DNA of 64,000 nt from Bacillota bacterium (GCA_023394955.1 JAEWZY010000007.1:58997-122996); one strand, 5' to 3'. Shown: positions 52,775 to 61,107, counted from the stretch's first letter. Program-made: numbers and translations. Notes: a model not told the origin generated them from the letters alone.

Positions 52775-52840
52775 ACATCAAAAGTATTTTTTTATAATAC
52801 CTGTATGGTTTTAAAAATAAACAATAAAGGAGAAGAAACA

Positions 52841-53521
52841 GTGGAAGAACAAAACACTCAATTCAGAATGCCGTTAATCGGCGACGACGCCCCGGCTTTT
52901 AAAGCCCGGACCACCCAGGGGGAGATCGCTTTTCCCGAAGATTACCAAGGGAAATGGGTTATTTTATTTAGTCATCCGGCTGATTTTACACCGGTGTGCA
53001 CCACGGAATTTATGACTTTTGCCAGTATGCAGGAGGAGTTTAAAAAGCTAAATACCGAGTTAATCGGTTTGTCCATCGATAGCATTTATGCCCATATCGC
53101 CTGGTTGAGGACGATTAAAGAGAAGATTGAGTATAAAAATTTAAAAAACATTGAAGTCATGTTCCCGGTTATTGAAGATTTAACAATGGAAGTGGCGAAA
53201 AAGTACGGTATGCTACAGCCGAATGCTTCAACAACCCAAGCGGTGAGGGCGGTGTTCATTATTGACCCTCAGGCTAAGATAAGGGCAATTCTTTATTACC
53301 CGTTGAGTAGCGGACGAAACATGGAAGAAATTAAGCGGCTGATAATAGCTTTACAGAAAGCCGACCAGGACGGAGTGGCTACTCCGGCCAATTGGCAACC
53401 TGGAGAAGACGTAATCATCCCGGCGCCAGGTTCCTGTGGGATGGCAAAGGAAAGAGTTGATTCCAAGGAAGAAGGAAAGTATTGCCTTGACTGGTTTATC
53501 TGTTTTAAAAAAGACAAATAG
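52841..53521 (+). CDS. Peroxiredoxin, Prx6/AhpC type
   Basis: Thiol peroxidase of 226 residues. The peroxidatic Cys is in HPADFTPVCTTEF; the active-site Arg region AVRAVFIIDP and the Prx6-type C-terminal arm (YYPLSSGRNMEEIKRLI, then NWQPGEDVIIP) are present. Two further Cys lie near the end (KYCLDWFICFKK), like archaeal and Prx6-type enzymes with resolving Cys there. GTG 52841 is chosen because AAAGGAG lies before it; an upstream ATG at 52805 has no such site. A TATAAT at 52793-52798 may be its -10 box. Confidence 0.92.
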   Translation: MEEQNTQFRMPLIGDDAPAFKARTTQGEIAFPEDYQGKWVILFSHPADFTPVCTTEFMTFASMQEEFKKLNTELIGLSIDSIYAHIAWLRTIKEKIEYKNLKNIEVMFPVIEDLTMEVAKKYGMLQPNASTTQAVRAVFIIDPQAKIRAILYYPLSSGRNMEEIKRLIIALQKADQDGVATPANWQPGEDVIIPAPGSCGMAKERVDSKEEGKYCLDWFICFKKDK

Positions 53522-53566
53522 AAACAAATATTAGTTTGACTAATAATATGATTGGTTTGAACTGAG

Positions 53567-53594
53567 TTGGGGTTGCTTTTAAAAGCAACCCCAA
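53567..53594 (+). terminator. Terminator after the peroxiredoxin gene
   Basis: Perfect 28-bp palindrome; each arm reads TTGGGGTTGCTTTT or its complement. ATTGTTTT follows. Confidence 0.8.
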
Positions 53595-53709
53595 ATTGTT
53601 TTAACACTCCGGCGACTTCGGAAAAACTCTCCAAACCAAATAAGAATAGAGGCTTATTAATTCGGCCGGAGGAAGATTTATATGGTGATTGTTAATATAA
53701 TATAAAAAA

Positions 53710-53725
53710 GTTAGTTTTGCTTAAC
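53710..53725. promoter_or_regulatory. DtxR-type metal box 1 (upstream of the DtxR-family gene)
   Basis: GTTAGTTTTGCTTAAC, 16 bp. First of six related sites in the iron cluster; a TTGACA hexamer follows at 53733. Position before the regulator gene suggests autoregulation. Confidence 0.65.
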
Positions 53726-53803
53726 TTGTATCTTGACAAAATATACTAAGTAAAGTAAGTTATATTTAAGATTAAAAATAAATACTATGAGTAAGGTGAT
53801 TAT

Positions 53804-54217
53804 TTGCCCGAATCAACCGTAATCTCTCCTTCACTGGAGGATTATTTAGAAGTTATTTTGGATTTGAAAGAACAGAATGAATCAATCCGGGTTACCGACT
53901 TGGCCGAAAGAATGAAAGTTGCTAAATCCAGTGTTAATCAGGCCGTAACCAAGCTGGTGGAATTGGAATTGGTTAAACATGAAAAATATGGTCCGCTGGA
54001 GCTGACCGAGTTGGGGACGAAAAAGGCGCAGAAAGTCAGGGAAAGGCATCAGATGTTGACCAGGTTTTTTGTGGAAGTTCTCAAGGTTGATCCGAAGATC
54101 GCTGAGAAGGATGCTTGCGGAATGGAGCATTTTATCAGCCCGGTTACGATGGAAAGATTGATTGAGTTCTCGGCAAAAATCATCGGTATTCCAGAAGAGG
54201 CCGTTTCTAAGGAATAA
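53804..54217 (+). CDS. DtxR/MntR family metal-dependent regulator
   Basis: 137 residues starting with TTG: winged helix SLEDYLEVILDLKEQNESIRVTDLAERMKVAKSSVNQAVTKLVE, then the dimerisation and metal-binding region KVRERHQMLTRFFVEVLKV and CGMEHFISPVTMERL with the typical C-x-x-E-H metal set. It lacks the C-terminal SH3/FeoA-like domain of long DtxR proteins, as in MntR-type short forms. It heads the feo cluster, and GTTAGY boxes before it and before feoA make it the probable Fe2+-dependent repressor. The start has AAGGTG upstream. Confidence 0.92.
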   Translation: MPESTVISPSLEDYLEVILDLKEQNESIRVTDLAERMKVAKSSVNQAVTKLVELELVKHEKYGPLELTELGTKKAQKVRERHQMLTRFFVEVLKVDPKIAEKDACGMEHFISPVTMERLIEFSAKIIGIPEEAVSKE

Positions 54218-54231
54218 AATTTAAGTAAATT

Positions 54232-54247
54232 GTTAGCCTGAGCTAAC
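54232..54247. promoter_or_regulatory. DtxR-type metal box 2
   Basis: GTTAGCCTGAGCTAAC, perfect palindrome of six-base arms. Lies just behind the DtxR gene stop codon, at the upstream end of the feoA control region. Confidence 0.75.
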
Positions 54248-54289
54248 TTAAATGATTTATTTTAGAAAGATATTTTTTTAGAGAAAACT

Positions 54290-54305
54290 GTTAGTCTTAA
54301 CTTAC
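54290..54305. promoter_or_regulatory. DtxR-type metal box 3
   Basis: GTTAGTCTTAACTTAC, 58 bp from box 2 and 68 bp from box 4. Right arm less perfect than in boxes 2 and 4. Confidence 0.6.
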
Positions 54306-54357
54306 AAATATAAATATCAATAGTAATAGTAATAAAGACTTCATTTTTTGTAAATTT

Positions 54358-54373
54358 GTTAGTCATAACTAAC
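54358..54373. promoter_or_regulatory. DtxR-type metal box 4 (adjacent to feoA)
   Basis: GTTAGTCATAACTAAC, perfect six-base arms. Ends six bases before the feoA ribosome binding site, so a bound repressor would block transcription start or passage. Confidence 0.78.
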
Positions 54374-54393
54374 TGCTTAAGGAGTGAGTTTAG

Positions 54394-54762
54394 TTGAAAA
54401 CCATAATCAAAACCGAGAGACCAGTCGAATTTGCAACAATGCCCTTGATTCAAGAAAAGAACCGAGAAATCCGCTGTGGGGAAATTCCCCTTTCCGCTTT
54501 GGAATCGGGAGACAGAGGTGTAATAAGCCGTCTGGACGGAGGTGAGGATTTTCGGTGTAAAATGTTGTCCCTCGGCATTCTCCCCGGGAAAGAGGTTACC
54601 GTCGCCAGGGGAGCAAAGCGACAACCCTATATTATTGGGATTGGCGACTGTCGGGTGATGATGGATTGGGGCGCTTTGGGGCGGATTTACGTGACACCGG
54701 CCATCGAATGCGGACGAAAGGGGGGACAAAGATGGAGAAGGCAATGGGGCTCAAGGATTTAA
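54394..54762 (+). CDS. feoA: FeoA domain protein (first copy)
   Basis: 122 residues beginning with TTG after AAGGAGTG. The FeoA SH3-like domain covers about residues 30-105: IPLSALESGDRGVISRLDGGEDFRCKMLSLGILPGKEVTVARG. A polar N-terminal extension of about 30 residues is unusual. FeoA is a small cytosolic partner needed for FeoB-dependent Fe2+ uptake. Its end overlaps the second feoA by 31 bases in another frame. Confidence 0.88.
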   Translation: MKTIIKTERPVEFATMPLIQEKNREIRCGEIPLSALESGDRGVISRLDGGEDFRCKMLSLGILPGKEVTVARGAKRQPYIIGIGDCRVMMDWGALGRIYVTPAIECGRKGGQRWRRQWGSRI

Positions 54763-54974
54763 AACCAGGCGAATGTGTAGAAGTAATCGGTTACGAAGGC
54801 AATGACCCGGTATACCGAAATAAGCTCTTAACTATGGGACTTACTAAGGGAGTCGAGATTAAGCTTTTGAAAGTGGCTCCTTTAGGAGATCCTGTGGAAA
54901 TCTTGGTCCGGGGATATAGTCTTTCACTGCGAAAAGAGGAAGCGGACATTTTACAAGTGAGGAGGAAAAATTGA
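54732..54974 (+). CDS. feoA: FeoA domain protein (second copy)
   Basis: 80 residues, standard FeoA size: GLKDLKPGECVEVIGYEGNDPVYRNKLLTMGLTKGVEIKLLKVAPLGDPVEILVRG. ATG 54732 lies after a run of G residues. It overlaps the first feoA by 31 bases and shares one base with the feoB start (TGATG), so the three genes are translationally coupled. Tandem unlike FeoA copies before FeoB are known in clostridia. Confidence 0.92.
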   Translation: MEKAMGLKDLKPGECVEVIGYEGNDPVYRNKLLTMGLTKGVEIKLLKVAPLGDPVEILVRGYSLSLRKEEADILQVRRKN

Positions 54975-57313
54975 TGGTTAACGAAAAAACCATTGCGGTG
55001 GTTGGCAATCCCAATTCCGGTAAAACCACACTCTTTAACGGATTGACCGGAAGTAAGCAACGAATCGGTAACTGGCCGGGTGTAACGGTTGAAAAGAAAG
55101 AAGGAATCATCGTTCTGGATGGACAGGAAATGACATTGGTTGATTTACCCGGCATTTATTCGCTGGCTGCCCAATCCGAGGATGAGCGGGTAGCCCGGGA
55201 TTATATCTTAAGCGGCGAGCCGGAATTGGTAATTAATATTTTGGACGCCACCAACCTGGAACGAAACCTCTATTTAACGGTTCAATTATTGGAGATGGGC
55301 GTGCCGGTGCTAGCAGTAGTGAACATGATGGATTTAGCGGCGGCTAGGGAAATTATGATTGATCTGAAGCAATTGGAAGATAAGCTGGGAACCCCGGTGG
55401 TGGGGATTAGCGCCACTAAAAGTAAAGACTTGCAGCTGGTTAAAGAGGCTGTCGTTCAGATTTGGCAGGATAAACCGGGCTCCCGATTTCGGATTGATTA
55501 TCCGGGGAAAGTGGAAATGGCGCTGAGCGCCTGGGAACCCATGCTTCAAAAAGCCGCCCGGGATTTGGGAGTTAATGAACGCTGGACCGGATTGAAAATA
55601 TTAGAACAAGACCCTTGGATAACTGGAAAAGTAATCCAATCCGGTTCTATGTCCGAGTCTGAAATTAAAACTGCCATTTCCAAGTTGGAAACAGATCTAA
55701 ACGATACTACCGATGTGATAATAGCTGATTCTCGTTATAGTTTTATCCAGGCTTTGACCGGACAACTGATTCAACGGGGAATTTGCCGGAAGTCGGCGAG
55801 TGACCGGATTGACGGGGTTGTATTGCACCGGATATTAGGGATCCCGATTTTTTTAGGTATTATGTATTTTATCTTTTGGGTCACCATGAATATTGGCGGC
55901 TCTTTCATTGATTTTTTCGATATTCTTTTCGGTACTATTTTTGTAGACGGTTTGGGACATTTGCTAGTCGGGATCGGGACTCCCGAATGGCTGATCTCAA
56001 TTATAGCGGGAGGAATCGGCGCCGGCATTCAAACTTTGGCAACTTTTATACCCATTATTTTTGTGATGTTTTTGATGTTGTCGTTACTGGAGGATTCCGG
56101 GTATATGGCTCGAGCCGCTTTTGTGATGGACCGTTTCATGCGCTGGATTGGCTTACCGGGAAAGTCTTTCGTCCCGATGCTGGTAGGATTCGGCTGTACG
56201 GTGCCGGCGGTGATGGCCACCCGGACTCTGGAAAACAAGCGGGATCGTTATCTGACCATTTTTATGACGCCTTTTATGTCCTGCGGCGCCCGGTTACCGG
56301 TCTACGCCTTGTTTGGAGCGGCATTTTTCGGCGCCGGAGCCGGGAACATGGTCTTCTCCATTTATTTGATAGGTATCATCCTGGCGATCCTCACTGGTTT
56401 GCTATTGAAGCATACGCTTTTCAAAGGAGAGGCGTCCCATTTCGTAATGGAACTCCCGCCTTATCATGCGCCGCGATTCGGCAATATTATGGCTTATACT
56501 TGGAACAGGCTTAAAATTTTCATGTTTCGCACCAAAGTGATTATAATCGTGGTGGCGCTCTTATCCTTCCTCAATTCCATGGGAACCGACGGCAGTTTCG
56601 GCAATGAGGACTCGGCCAACTCGGTGCTCTCACAGATTGGAAAGTCAATTACTCCGATCTTTGAGCCGATGGGTGTAGAGAAGGAAAATTGGCCTGCCAC
56701 CGTGGGGATTTTCACCGGAATTTTCGCCAAAGAGGCGGTAGTCGGCACGTTGAACTCCCTTTATAACCAAATTGACTATGCCGCGGCTGGGGAAGAAAGT
56801 GAAGCGGAAACGGAAGCGGAAGCCGGGTTTGACTTTTGGGCGGGGGTTCAGGAGGCGGCAGTTTCGGTTCCGGAAGCGTTAAGCGGAGTCTGGGACGGAT
56901 TGAGAGATCCTTTGGGCTTAGGAATAATCGGCTCCGACCAGGAAGCTGTGGCTGAGGAAGTGGGAGCGGATCAGCAGGTATATACCGCAATGCAACGTTA
57001 CTTTAAGCACGGACCGCTTCAGGCCTATGCCTACTTGTTATTTATCTTGATTTATTTTCCTTGCGTAGCCGCCTTGGGAGTGGTCGTTCGGGAGATGGGC
57101 AAAGGATATGGCTGGCTAGCCATGGGATATCTGACGGTATTGGCCTGGATTGTGGCGACGTTATTTTATCAAGTTGCCATCGGACATCAGTTGGTCTGGA
57201 TTTTAGTCCCGATACTGCTAATGGCTGGTATTATCTTCGCCTTTCGCTGGTTGGGATCGCAAAATAGTTTTCCCGGGCAAGGAAAATCTCAAACCGGAAC
57301 ACTGGGGAGTTGA
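54974..57313 (+). CDS. feoB: Ferrous iron transporter FeoB
   Basis: 779 residues. The cytosolic GTPase domain has VVGNPNSGKTTLFNGLTG (G1), NWPGVTVEKKEG (G2), LVDLPGIYSL (G3) and AVVNMMD (G4). The membrane domain carries the two Cys-containing gating blocks GFGCTVPAVMATRTLENKRDR and TPFMSCGARLPVYALF. A loop of roughly 80 residues rich in Glu and Ala (EESEAETEAEAG onwards) sits before the last helices. ATG 54974 follows GGAGG by eight bases; TTG 54971 is too near. It is the core Fe2+ permease of the cluster. Confidence 0.97.
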   Translation: MVNEKTIAVVGNPNSGKTTLFNGLTGSKQRIGNWPGVTVEKKEGIIVLDGQEMTLVDLPGIYSLAAQSEDERVARDYILSGEPELVINILDATNLERNLYLTVQLLEMGVPVLAVVNMMDLAAAREIMIDLKQLEDKLGTPVVGISATKSKDLQLVKEAVVQIWQDKPGSRFRIDYPGKVEMALSAWEPMLQKAARDLGVNERWTGLKILEQDPWITGKVIQSGSMSESEIKTAISKLETDLNDTTDVIIADSRYSFIQALTGQLIQRGICRKSASDRIDGVVLHRILGIPIFLGIMYFIFWVTMNIGGSFIDFFDILFGTIFVDGLGHLLVGIGTPEWLISIIAGGIGAGIQTLATFIPIIFVMFLMLSLLEDSGYMARAAFVMDRFMRWIGLPGKSFVPMLVGFGCTVPAVMATRTLENKRDRYLTIFMTPFMSCGARLPVYALFGAAFFGAGAGNMVFSIYLIGIILAILTGLLLKHTLFKGEASHFVMELPPYHAPRFGNIMAYTWNRLKIFMFRTKVIIIVVALLSFLNSMGTDGSFGNEDSANSVLSQIGKSITPIFEPMGVEKENWPATVGIFTGIFAKEAVVGTLNSLYNQIDYAAAGEESEAETEAEAGFDFWAGVQEAAVSVPEALSGVWDGLRDPLGLGIIGSDQEAVAEEVGADQQVYTAMQRYFKHGPLQAYAYLLFILIYFPCVAALGVVVREMGKGYGWLAMGYLTVLAWIVATLFYQVAIGHQLVWILVPILLMAGIIFAFRWLGSQNSFPGQGKSQTGTLGS

Positions 57314-57392
57314 TCTCCCCAGGACTTCCGTCCTATTTTGGTGGGTAAAATTTCAATCAGGCTGGAATTATATCTCGGGAGGTTTTATAAGG

Positions 57393-58037
57393 ATGAAAAA
57401 GATACTAACGTTGATGATGGCCTTTTCACTGATATTTTCGTTTAGCATCTCGGCAATGGCCGAGGGTAAAACAATTTACATCGAATATGAAACGGAAAAA
57501 GACGCTGATGATTATGGACCGACAGTGGGATTGGATTGGGGAGCTACCGATCAATTGACCTTATCCATTGGTTACCAGTTTGAAGGTGACGGCGGGAATG
57601 AGGCCACTACTTCGCTAAGGGCTGAATATGCGCTGCTTGAGAATCTAGCGGTAGCTTTAAATTATGAGACCGCTGATTCCGAGGATTCTATCGGCCTCGA
57701 ACTAGGCGGCAGTTATGCCCTGAGTGAACCGTGGGCTCTGAACGGGGGATTAGCCTATACCGCTTACACCCCGGATGAAGATGGAGAGGATTATACCGAG
57801 TTGGAGTTATCCGCCGGATTGGCCTATCAGGTCACGGAAGCGTTTGGCGCCTCGTTGAGCTATGTCTGGACCGATACGTCATATGATGATAATGCGCTTG
57901 ATGCCACTGACGGCGGGGATGACGATAAGTTCGTGCTCGGCGCCGAATATAGTTTCGGCGATTATGCGGTTTATGTGGAATACGAGGAACCCGAAGAGGG
58001 TTATACTACCATTCTCGGTGTATCGTATAGTTTCTAA
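57393..58037 (+). CDS. Outer-membrane beta-barrel protein in the feo cluster
   Basis: 214 residues. A signal peptide (MKKILTLMMAF to AMA-EG) is followed by about ten alternating strands (KTIYIEYETEK, GPTVGLDWGA, LTLSIGYQFEGDG, TSLRAEYALL and so on). The last residues, TTILGVSYSF, form the C-terminal beta-signal with terminal Phe read by the BAM complex. Loops are very acidic (DADDYG, DEDGEDY, DGGDDDK), which would suit attraction of cations such as Fe2+. GGGAGG precedes the ATG. It follows feoB by 79 bp in the same direction, so a role as outer-membrane entry for ferrous iron is suggested. Confidence 0.8.
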   Translation: MKKILTLMMAFSLIFSFSISAMAEGKTIYIEYETEKDADDYGPTVGLDWGATDQLTLSIGYQFEGDGGNEATTSLRAEYALLENLAVALNYETADSEDSIGLELGGSYALSEPWALNGGLAYTAYTPDEDGEDYTELELSAGLAYQVTEAFGASLSYVWTDTSYDDNALDATDGGDDDKFVLGAEYSFGDYAVYVEYEEPEEGYTTILGVSYSF

Positions 58038-58095
58038 AAATCACTGGACCAGCCTGATTGTAAAATTTAATGATACTATTTTGTAGGAATAATAT

Positions 58096-58563
58096 ATGGT
58101 AAATAAAACTGATTTTAAAAGCGGTGAAAATAAAATGTTAAAAACCGGTCCTGATATCCGTCAGCTTATTGATGACGGGTACCGCCGGACTCCGCAACGG
58201 CTAAAGGTATTGGAGATATTGCGGCGTTATGCGGATCAATATCTGAATGGCGAGGAGATCTTTCGATTGGCCCGGCAGGAATATCCGGGGATCGGACTGG
58301 CTACGGTTTACCGTACTTTAACTTTGTTGGAAAAATTAAATCGTCTCTCGGTGCTGCCTACGACTGACAATGGCAATCTTTATCAATTGGCAACCGGCTC
58401 CGAACGCAACGGTAATTGCCGGATGATCTGTCGAAAGTGCGGCCGGGTTGAGGAATGTCCCGCGCAGCCGCGATGGCAGGCTGAATTTTCCGGAAATGGT
58501 TTTTTAATTGAAGAAGTTAGCATCAACGGTATTTGCCGGGAGTGTTTATTGAGAAACGGCTAA
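58096..58563 (+). CDS. Fur family metalloregulator (second copy)
   Basis: 155 residues: GYRRTPQRLKVLEILRR and IGLATVYRTLTLLEKLN form the winged helix; CRKCGRVEEC and CREC are the zinc Cys pairs. The His-rich sensing segment of the other Fur protein (HYHFRC) reads NCRMICRKC here, so a key His position is lost and metal sensing may differ. AGGA lies eight bases before ATG 58096; ATG 58135 is an alternative. It sits between the barrel gene and a GTTAGY box, so two metalloregulator families share one locus. Confidence 0.88.
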   Translation: MVNKTDFKSGENKMLKTGPDIRQLIDDGYRRTPQRLKVLEILRRYADQYLNGEEIFRLARQEYPGIGLATVYRTLTLLEKLNRLSVLPTTDNGNLYQLATGSERNGNCRMICRKCGRVEECPAQPRWQAEFSGNGFLIEEVSINGICRECLLRNG

Positions 58564-58583
58564 TAATATTGTTTATCAAAAAT

Positions 58584-58616
58584 GTTAGTTAGAACTAACT
58601 ATCGAGCTAATATAAT
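58584..58616 (+). promoter_or_regulatory. DtxR-type metal box 5 over a promoter
   Basis: GTTAGTTAGAACTAAC at 58584-58599 has perfect six-base arms. A consensus TATAAT (58611-58616) follows, so the box covers the -35 region: the classic position for metal-dependent repression. Confidence 0.78.
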
Positions 58617-58656
58617 GAACTGACCAACGACTCTATGATGAGAATGGGGAGGTGAT

Positions 58657-58839
58657 ATGAAACAAAAACCTAAGAACACGGATAGTTGGTATTTTAGATT
58701 TGTGCCGTCCGGCTATGGCGAAAGGCATTTAATAAGTAAATCAATAGCGTTGGTGGAATCGAAATTTTCGGTTTTTGGGAAAGATAAGGTTCAGGCTGGA
58801 AGGTATTTGAATTTAGGAATATCGAATGATACCAAATAG
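58657..58839 (+). CDS. Small protein of unknown function behind metal box 5
   Basis: 60 residues, GGGGAGGTG just before the ATG. Soluble with aromatic-rich start (KNTDSWYFRFVPSGYGERH). No family recognised. Its last 14 bases overlap the DUF3793 gene. First gene of the box-5 transcript, so probably part of the iron response. Confidence 0.5.
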   Translation: MKQKPKNTDSWYFRFVPSGYGERHLISKSIALVESKFSVFGKDKVQAGRYLNLGISNDTK

Positions 58840-59512
58840 CCCCGGATTAATTATCATGCCAATGAGGTTTATGGTGAAGACATTCGTAAATAGCTCTAAT
58901 TGTTGGTATCTACAACAAACAGGAGATTACCAACCATCCGATTATTTATTATCAATCATCGCTTACCATTCAGCTCCGGTCCTGGAAAGGGAGAAACCAG
59001 CAACGTTATTGACTTTCGTTAATGATGGAACCCGAAAGTTGAATGATGTTTGGCTAAAAAATCGGGAACTGATTCCCGTTTCGGAGAACTTTCGCTATTT
59101 TGAATTATGGAACGCCCCGGAACGGACTGTAGTGCTCTTTTACCATCCGAACCTGCTTCAAAAAGCTTTACTGGAGGAGTCCGGCGCGTATTATTTACAA
59201 TCCTGTGGTTATCGGAGCGAATTGACTTTGGAGACTGCCTTATCCGACTTGAAAACCAGATATCAAGCAGGGTGTCCCCACGAAATTGGGATCTTTCTTG
59301 GAATCCCTTTGCCGGACGTCTTGGGTTTTATTGATAATCGGGGAAAAAAGGCGCTAGCAGGCGGTTATTGGAAAGTATATCATGACCCTGCTCCGAAGTT
59401 GGCTTTATTCTCCCGTTATCAGGAAGCAAAAAGTTGTTTTGTCAGATTCATGATGGCAGGTAATGGACCGGAAGACTATCTGTTGCGAAAAATAGCGGTA
59501 ATCATTGAATAG
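58826..59512 (+). CDS. DUF3793 family protein
   Basis: 228 residues. The family is recognised by the ending block GIFLGIPLPDVLGFIDNRGKKALAGGYWKVYHD, with CPHEIGIFLG before it and a preceding conserved LLTFVNDGTRKLND. DUF3793 proteins are found next to flavodoxin and feoB genes in clostridia; their function is unknown. ATG 58826 has AGGA at eight bases; internal Met codons at 58856 and 58874 are possible. It overlaps the preceding small gene. Confidence 0.85.
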   Translation: MIPNSPGLIIMPMRFMVKTFVNSSNCWYLQQTGDYQPSDYLLSIIAYHSAPVLEREKPATLLTFVNDGTRKLNDVWLKNRELIPVSENFRYFELWNAPERTVVLFYHPNLLQKALLEESGAYYLQSCGYRSELTLETALSDLKTRYQAGCPHEIGIFLGIPLPDVLGFIDNRGKKALAGGYWKVYHDPAPKLALFSRYQEAKSCFVRFMMAGNGPEDYLLRKIAVIIE

Positions 59513-59575
59513 CTGGAGAGGCTGAATAATAACAGTGACGTAGCCAATCGTTTAATTTTTGAAGGAGGTGTCAAG

Positions 59576-59755
59576 ATGAAAGCATGGATGATAATGACGG
59601 GAGTTATTACTTTTCTCGCAGGAATAACAATTTGGAGCGTTTTCCGGGCGCTCAGAAACGAATCCGGTTGCGGGTCTTGTTCCGGCTGCTCCGGTGGATG
59701 CTCTTTAAAAAAACCGGACTCATCAGCTTGTGAAGGCATGGATATATTTCGCTAG
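59576..59755 (+). CDS. FeoB-associated Cys-rich membrane peptide
   Basis: 59 residues: one membrane helix (MKAWMIMTGVITFLAGITIW) followed by a Cys cluster GCGSCSGCSGGCS and a late Cys. This is the layout of the small FeoB-associated Cys-rich proteins, thought to help iron transfer to or from FeoB. GAAGGAGGTG precedes the ATG at the ideal distance. The gene lies between DUF3793 and flavodoxin. Confidence 0.85.
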   Translation: MKAWMIMTGVITFLAGITIWSVFRALRNESGCGSCSGCSGGCSLKKPDSSACEGMDIFR

Positions 59756-59814
59756 ATAAATTGAAATAAATTTTGATAGGCCCGAATGCATATCAAATCA
59801 GAGGAGGCTGCGCA

Positions 59815-60252
59815 ATGAAAAATATCGTGGTCATTTATTGGAGTGGTACGGGCAATACCCGGTCAATGGCTTCGGCAGTAGCTGAAGGAGCAAGAATAGA
59901 CGGGATCACAGTTCAGGTGTTGGAGGCGGGGAAAGCTTCTCCGGATGATGTTTTAAAGGCCCATGCCGTCGCTTTGGGTTGTCCGGCAATGGGGAATGAA
60001 GTATTGGAGGAGGAAGAAATGGAACCTTTGGTGCAGTCATTAACAGTTGAGAATATGACTGAAAAACCGCTGGTTCTATTCGGTTCCTACGATTGGGGCG
60101 ACGGGCAGTGGATGCGTGACTGGCAGGAACGGATGGAGGCGGCCGACGCCAAGCTGGTGGCGGAAGGGTTGATTATTCAAAATACTCCGGATGAAGCGGG
60201 TTTGGCCAGTTGTAGGGAATTGGGAAAAAAACTCGCTTCCGCGTTAGCCTGA
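59815..60252 (+). CDS. Flavodoxin
   Basis: FMN electron carrier of 145 residues: phosphate loop VIYWSGTGNTRSMA, GCPAMGNEVLEEEEMEP around the isoalloxazine, and LFGSYDWGDGQWMRDW. Flavodoxins replace ferredoxin when iron is short, which fits its place behind a GTTAGY-controlled promoter. ATG 59815 follows GAGGAGG; an upstream frame to 59773 has no function. Confidence 0.93.
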   Translation: MKNIVVIYWSGTGNTRSMASAVAEGARIDGITVQVLEAGKASPDDVLKAHAVALGCPAMGNEVLEEEEMEPLVQSLTVENMTEKPLVLFGSYDWGDGQWMRDWQERMEAADAKLVAEGLIIQNTPDEAGLASCRELGKKLASALA

Positions 60253-60324
60253 GTTCCTATCCGACGATAGAGTAGGAAGGGGACACCTATAACGAGTAAG
60301 ATTAAACCTCTATTAAAAGACGGT

Positions 60325-61107
60325 GTGGCGGATACATTGTTTATTCCACTGTTGAGGCGCAGTAGGGAAACACAGCACCCCAAAGCGATTATTCGTGATG
60401 TTCAAGCAGTCGAAATGGTAAACCGGCTCGATTATGACTTTTCAAAATATAAAAACGCTAGTTTCAGCGCGACCGGAACCGTGATCCGAGCGCGCCATTT
60501 CGTTCAAAAGGTTACCACATTTATTAGCGAAAATAGAAACGCGGTGGTAGTGAATATCGGCTGCGGACTTGATGCCAGGTTTTACAGGATTAGCAACAGG
60601 AATGACGCGGTCACTTATGAACTGGACCTTCCGGAAGTAATCGACTTAAGAGAAAAATTGCTGCCGGCTCAGAATAATGATCGATATCTCCGGGCTTCTA
60701 TGCTGGAAACGGAGTGGATGGATAACCTGATTTTAAAACATCCCGACTCCAGGTTTATCTTTATAATTGAAGGGGTATTAATGTACTTTCCTGAAGAACA
60801 GGTGAAAAGCGTGATCCAAAATTTAGCCATACGTTTTCACGGCGGCGAACTTCATTTTGATACGGTCAGTAAATTGCTTAGTAAACAATCCCACCGGCAT
60901 GACGCGGTTAAATACGCGCAAGCAAAATTCCAGTGGGGGATCGACGACGAGCAAGAGATCGAAAAATGGGCTTCGAACATCAGGCACATTGAAACCAAAT
61001 TATATATGAACCAGGAAAAATCGAGATGGGGTATTAAAGGTTTTATCGCGCGCCGAATTCCGGCTTTCTTATATGGGTCAAAACTCCTGCACTATGGAAT
61101 GTTATAA
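60325..61107 (+). CDS. LCM-type class I SAM-dependent methyltransferase
   Basis: Methyltransferase of the leucine-carboxyl-methyltransferase/PPM1 group, 260 residues from GTG 60325. RARHFVQKVTTFISENRNAVVVNIGCGLDARFYR carries the SAM motif, YELDLPEVIDLREKL the acidic motif II, and FIIEGVLMYFPEEQV motif IV. Family sequences I recall begin about 11 residues earlier with a KIK-like stretch; the frame continues upstream as SKIKPLLKDG up to an ACG at 60292 that has AGGAAGGGG nine bases before it, whereas GTG 60325 has no ribosome binding site. The true start may thus be a non-AUG codon. Related genes often accompany IrtAB-like ABC transporters; the substrate is unknown. Confidence 0.85.
   Translation: MADTLFIPLLRRSRETQHPKAIIRDVQAVEMVNRLDYDFSKYKNASFSATGTVIRARHFVQKVTTFISENRNAVVVNIGCGLDARFYRISNRNDAVTYELDLPEVIDLREKLLPAQNNDRYLRASMLETEWMDNLILKHPDSRFIFIIEGVLMYFPEEQVKSVIQNLAIRFHGGELHFDTVSKLLSKQSHRHDAVKYAQAKFQWGIDDEQEIEKWASNIRHIETKLYMNQEKSRWGIKGFIARRIPAFLYGSKLLHYGML

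Noticed and set aside
55987..56514. Long plus-strand frame inside feoB (175 codons)
   Set aside because: It is an alternative frame of the FeoB membrane domain, with no ribosome binding site and Arg/Pro/Gly-rich translation; the FeoB frame explains the sequence fully.
58657..58839. FeoC assignment for the small gene behind metal box 5
   Set aside because: Size is close to FeoC but no winged-helix or Cys pattern is visible.
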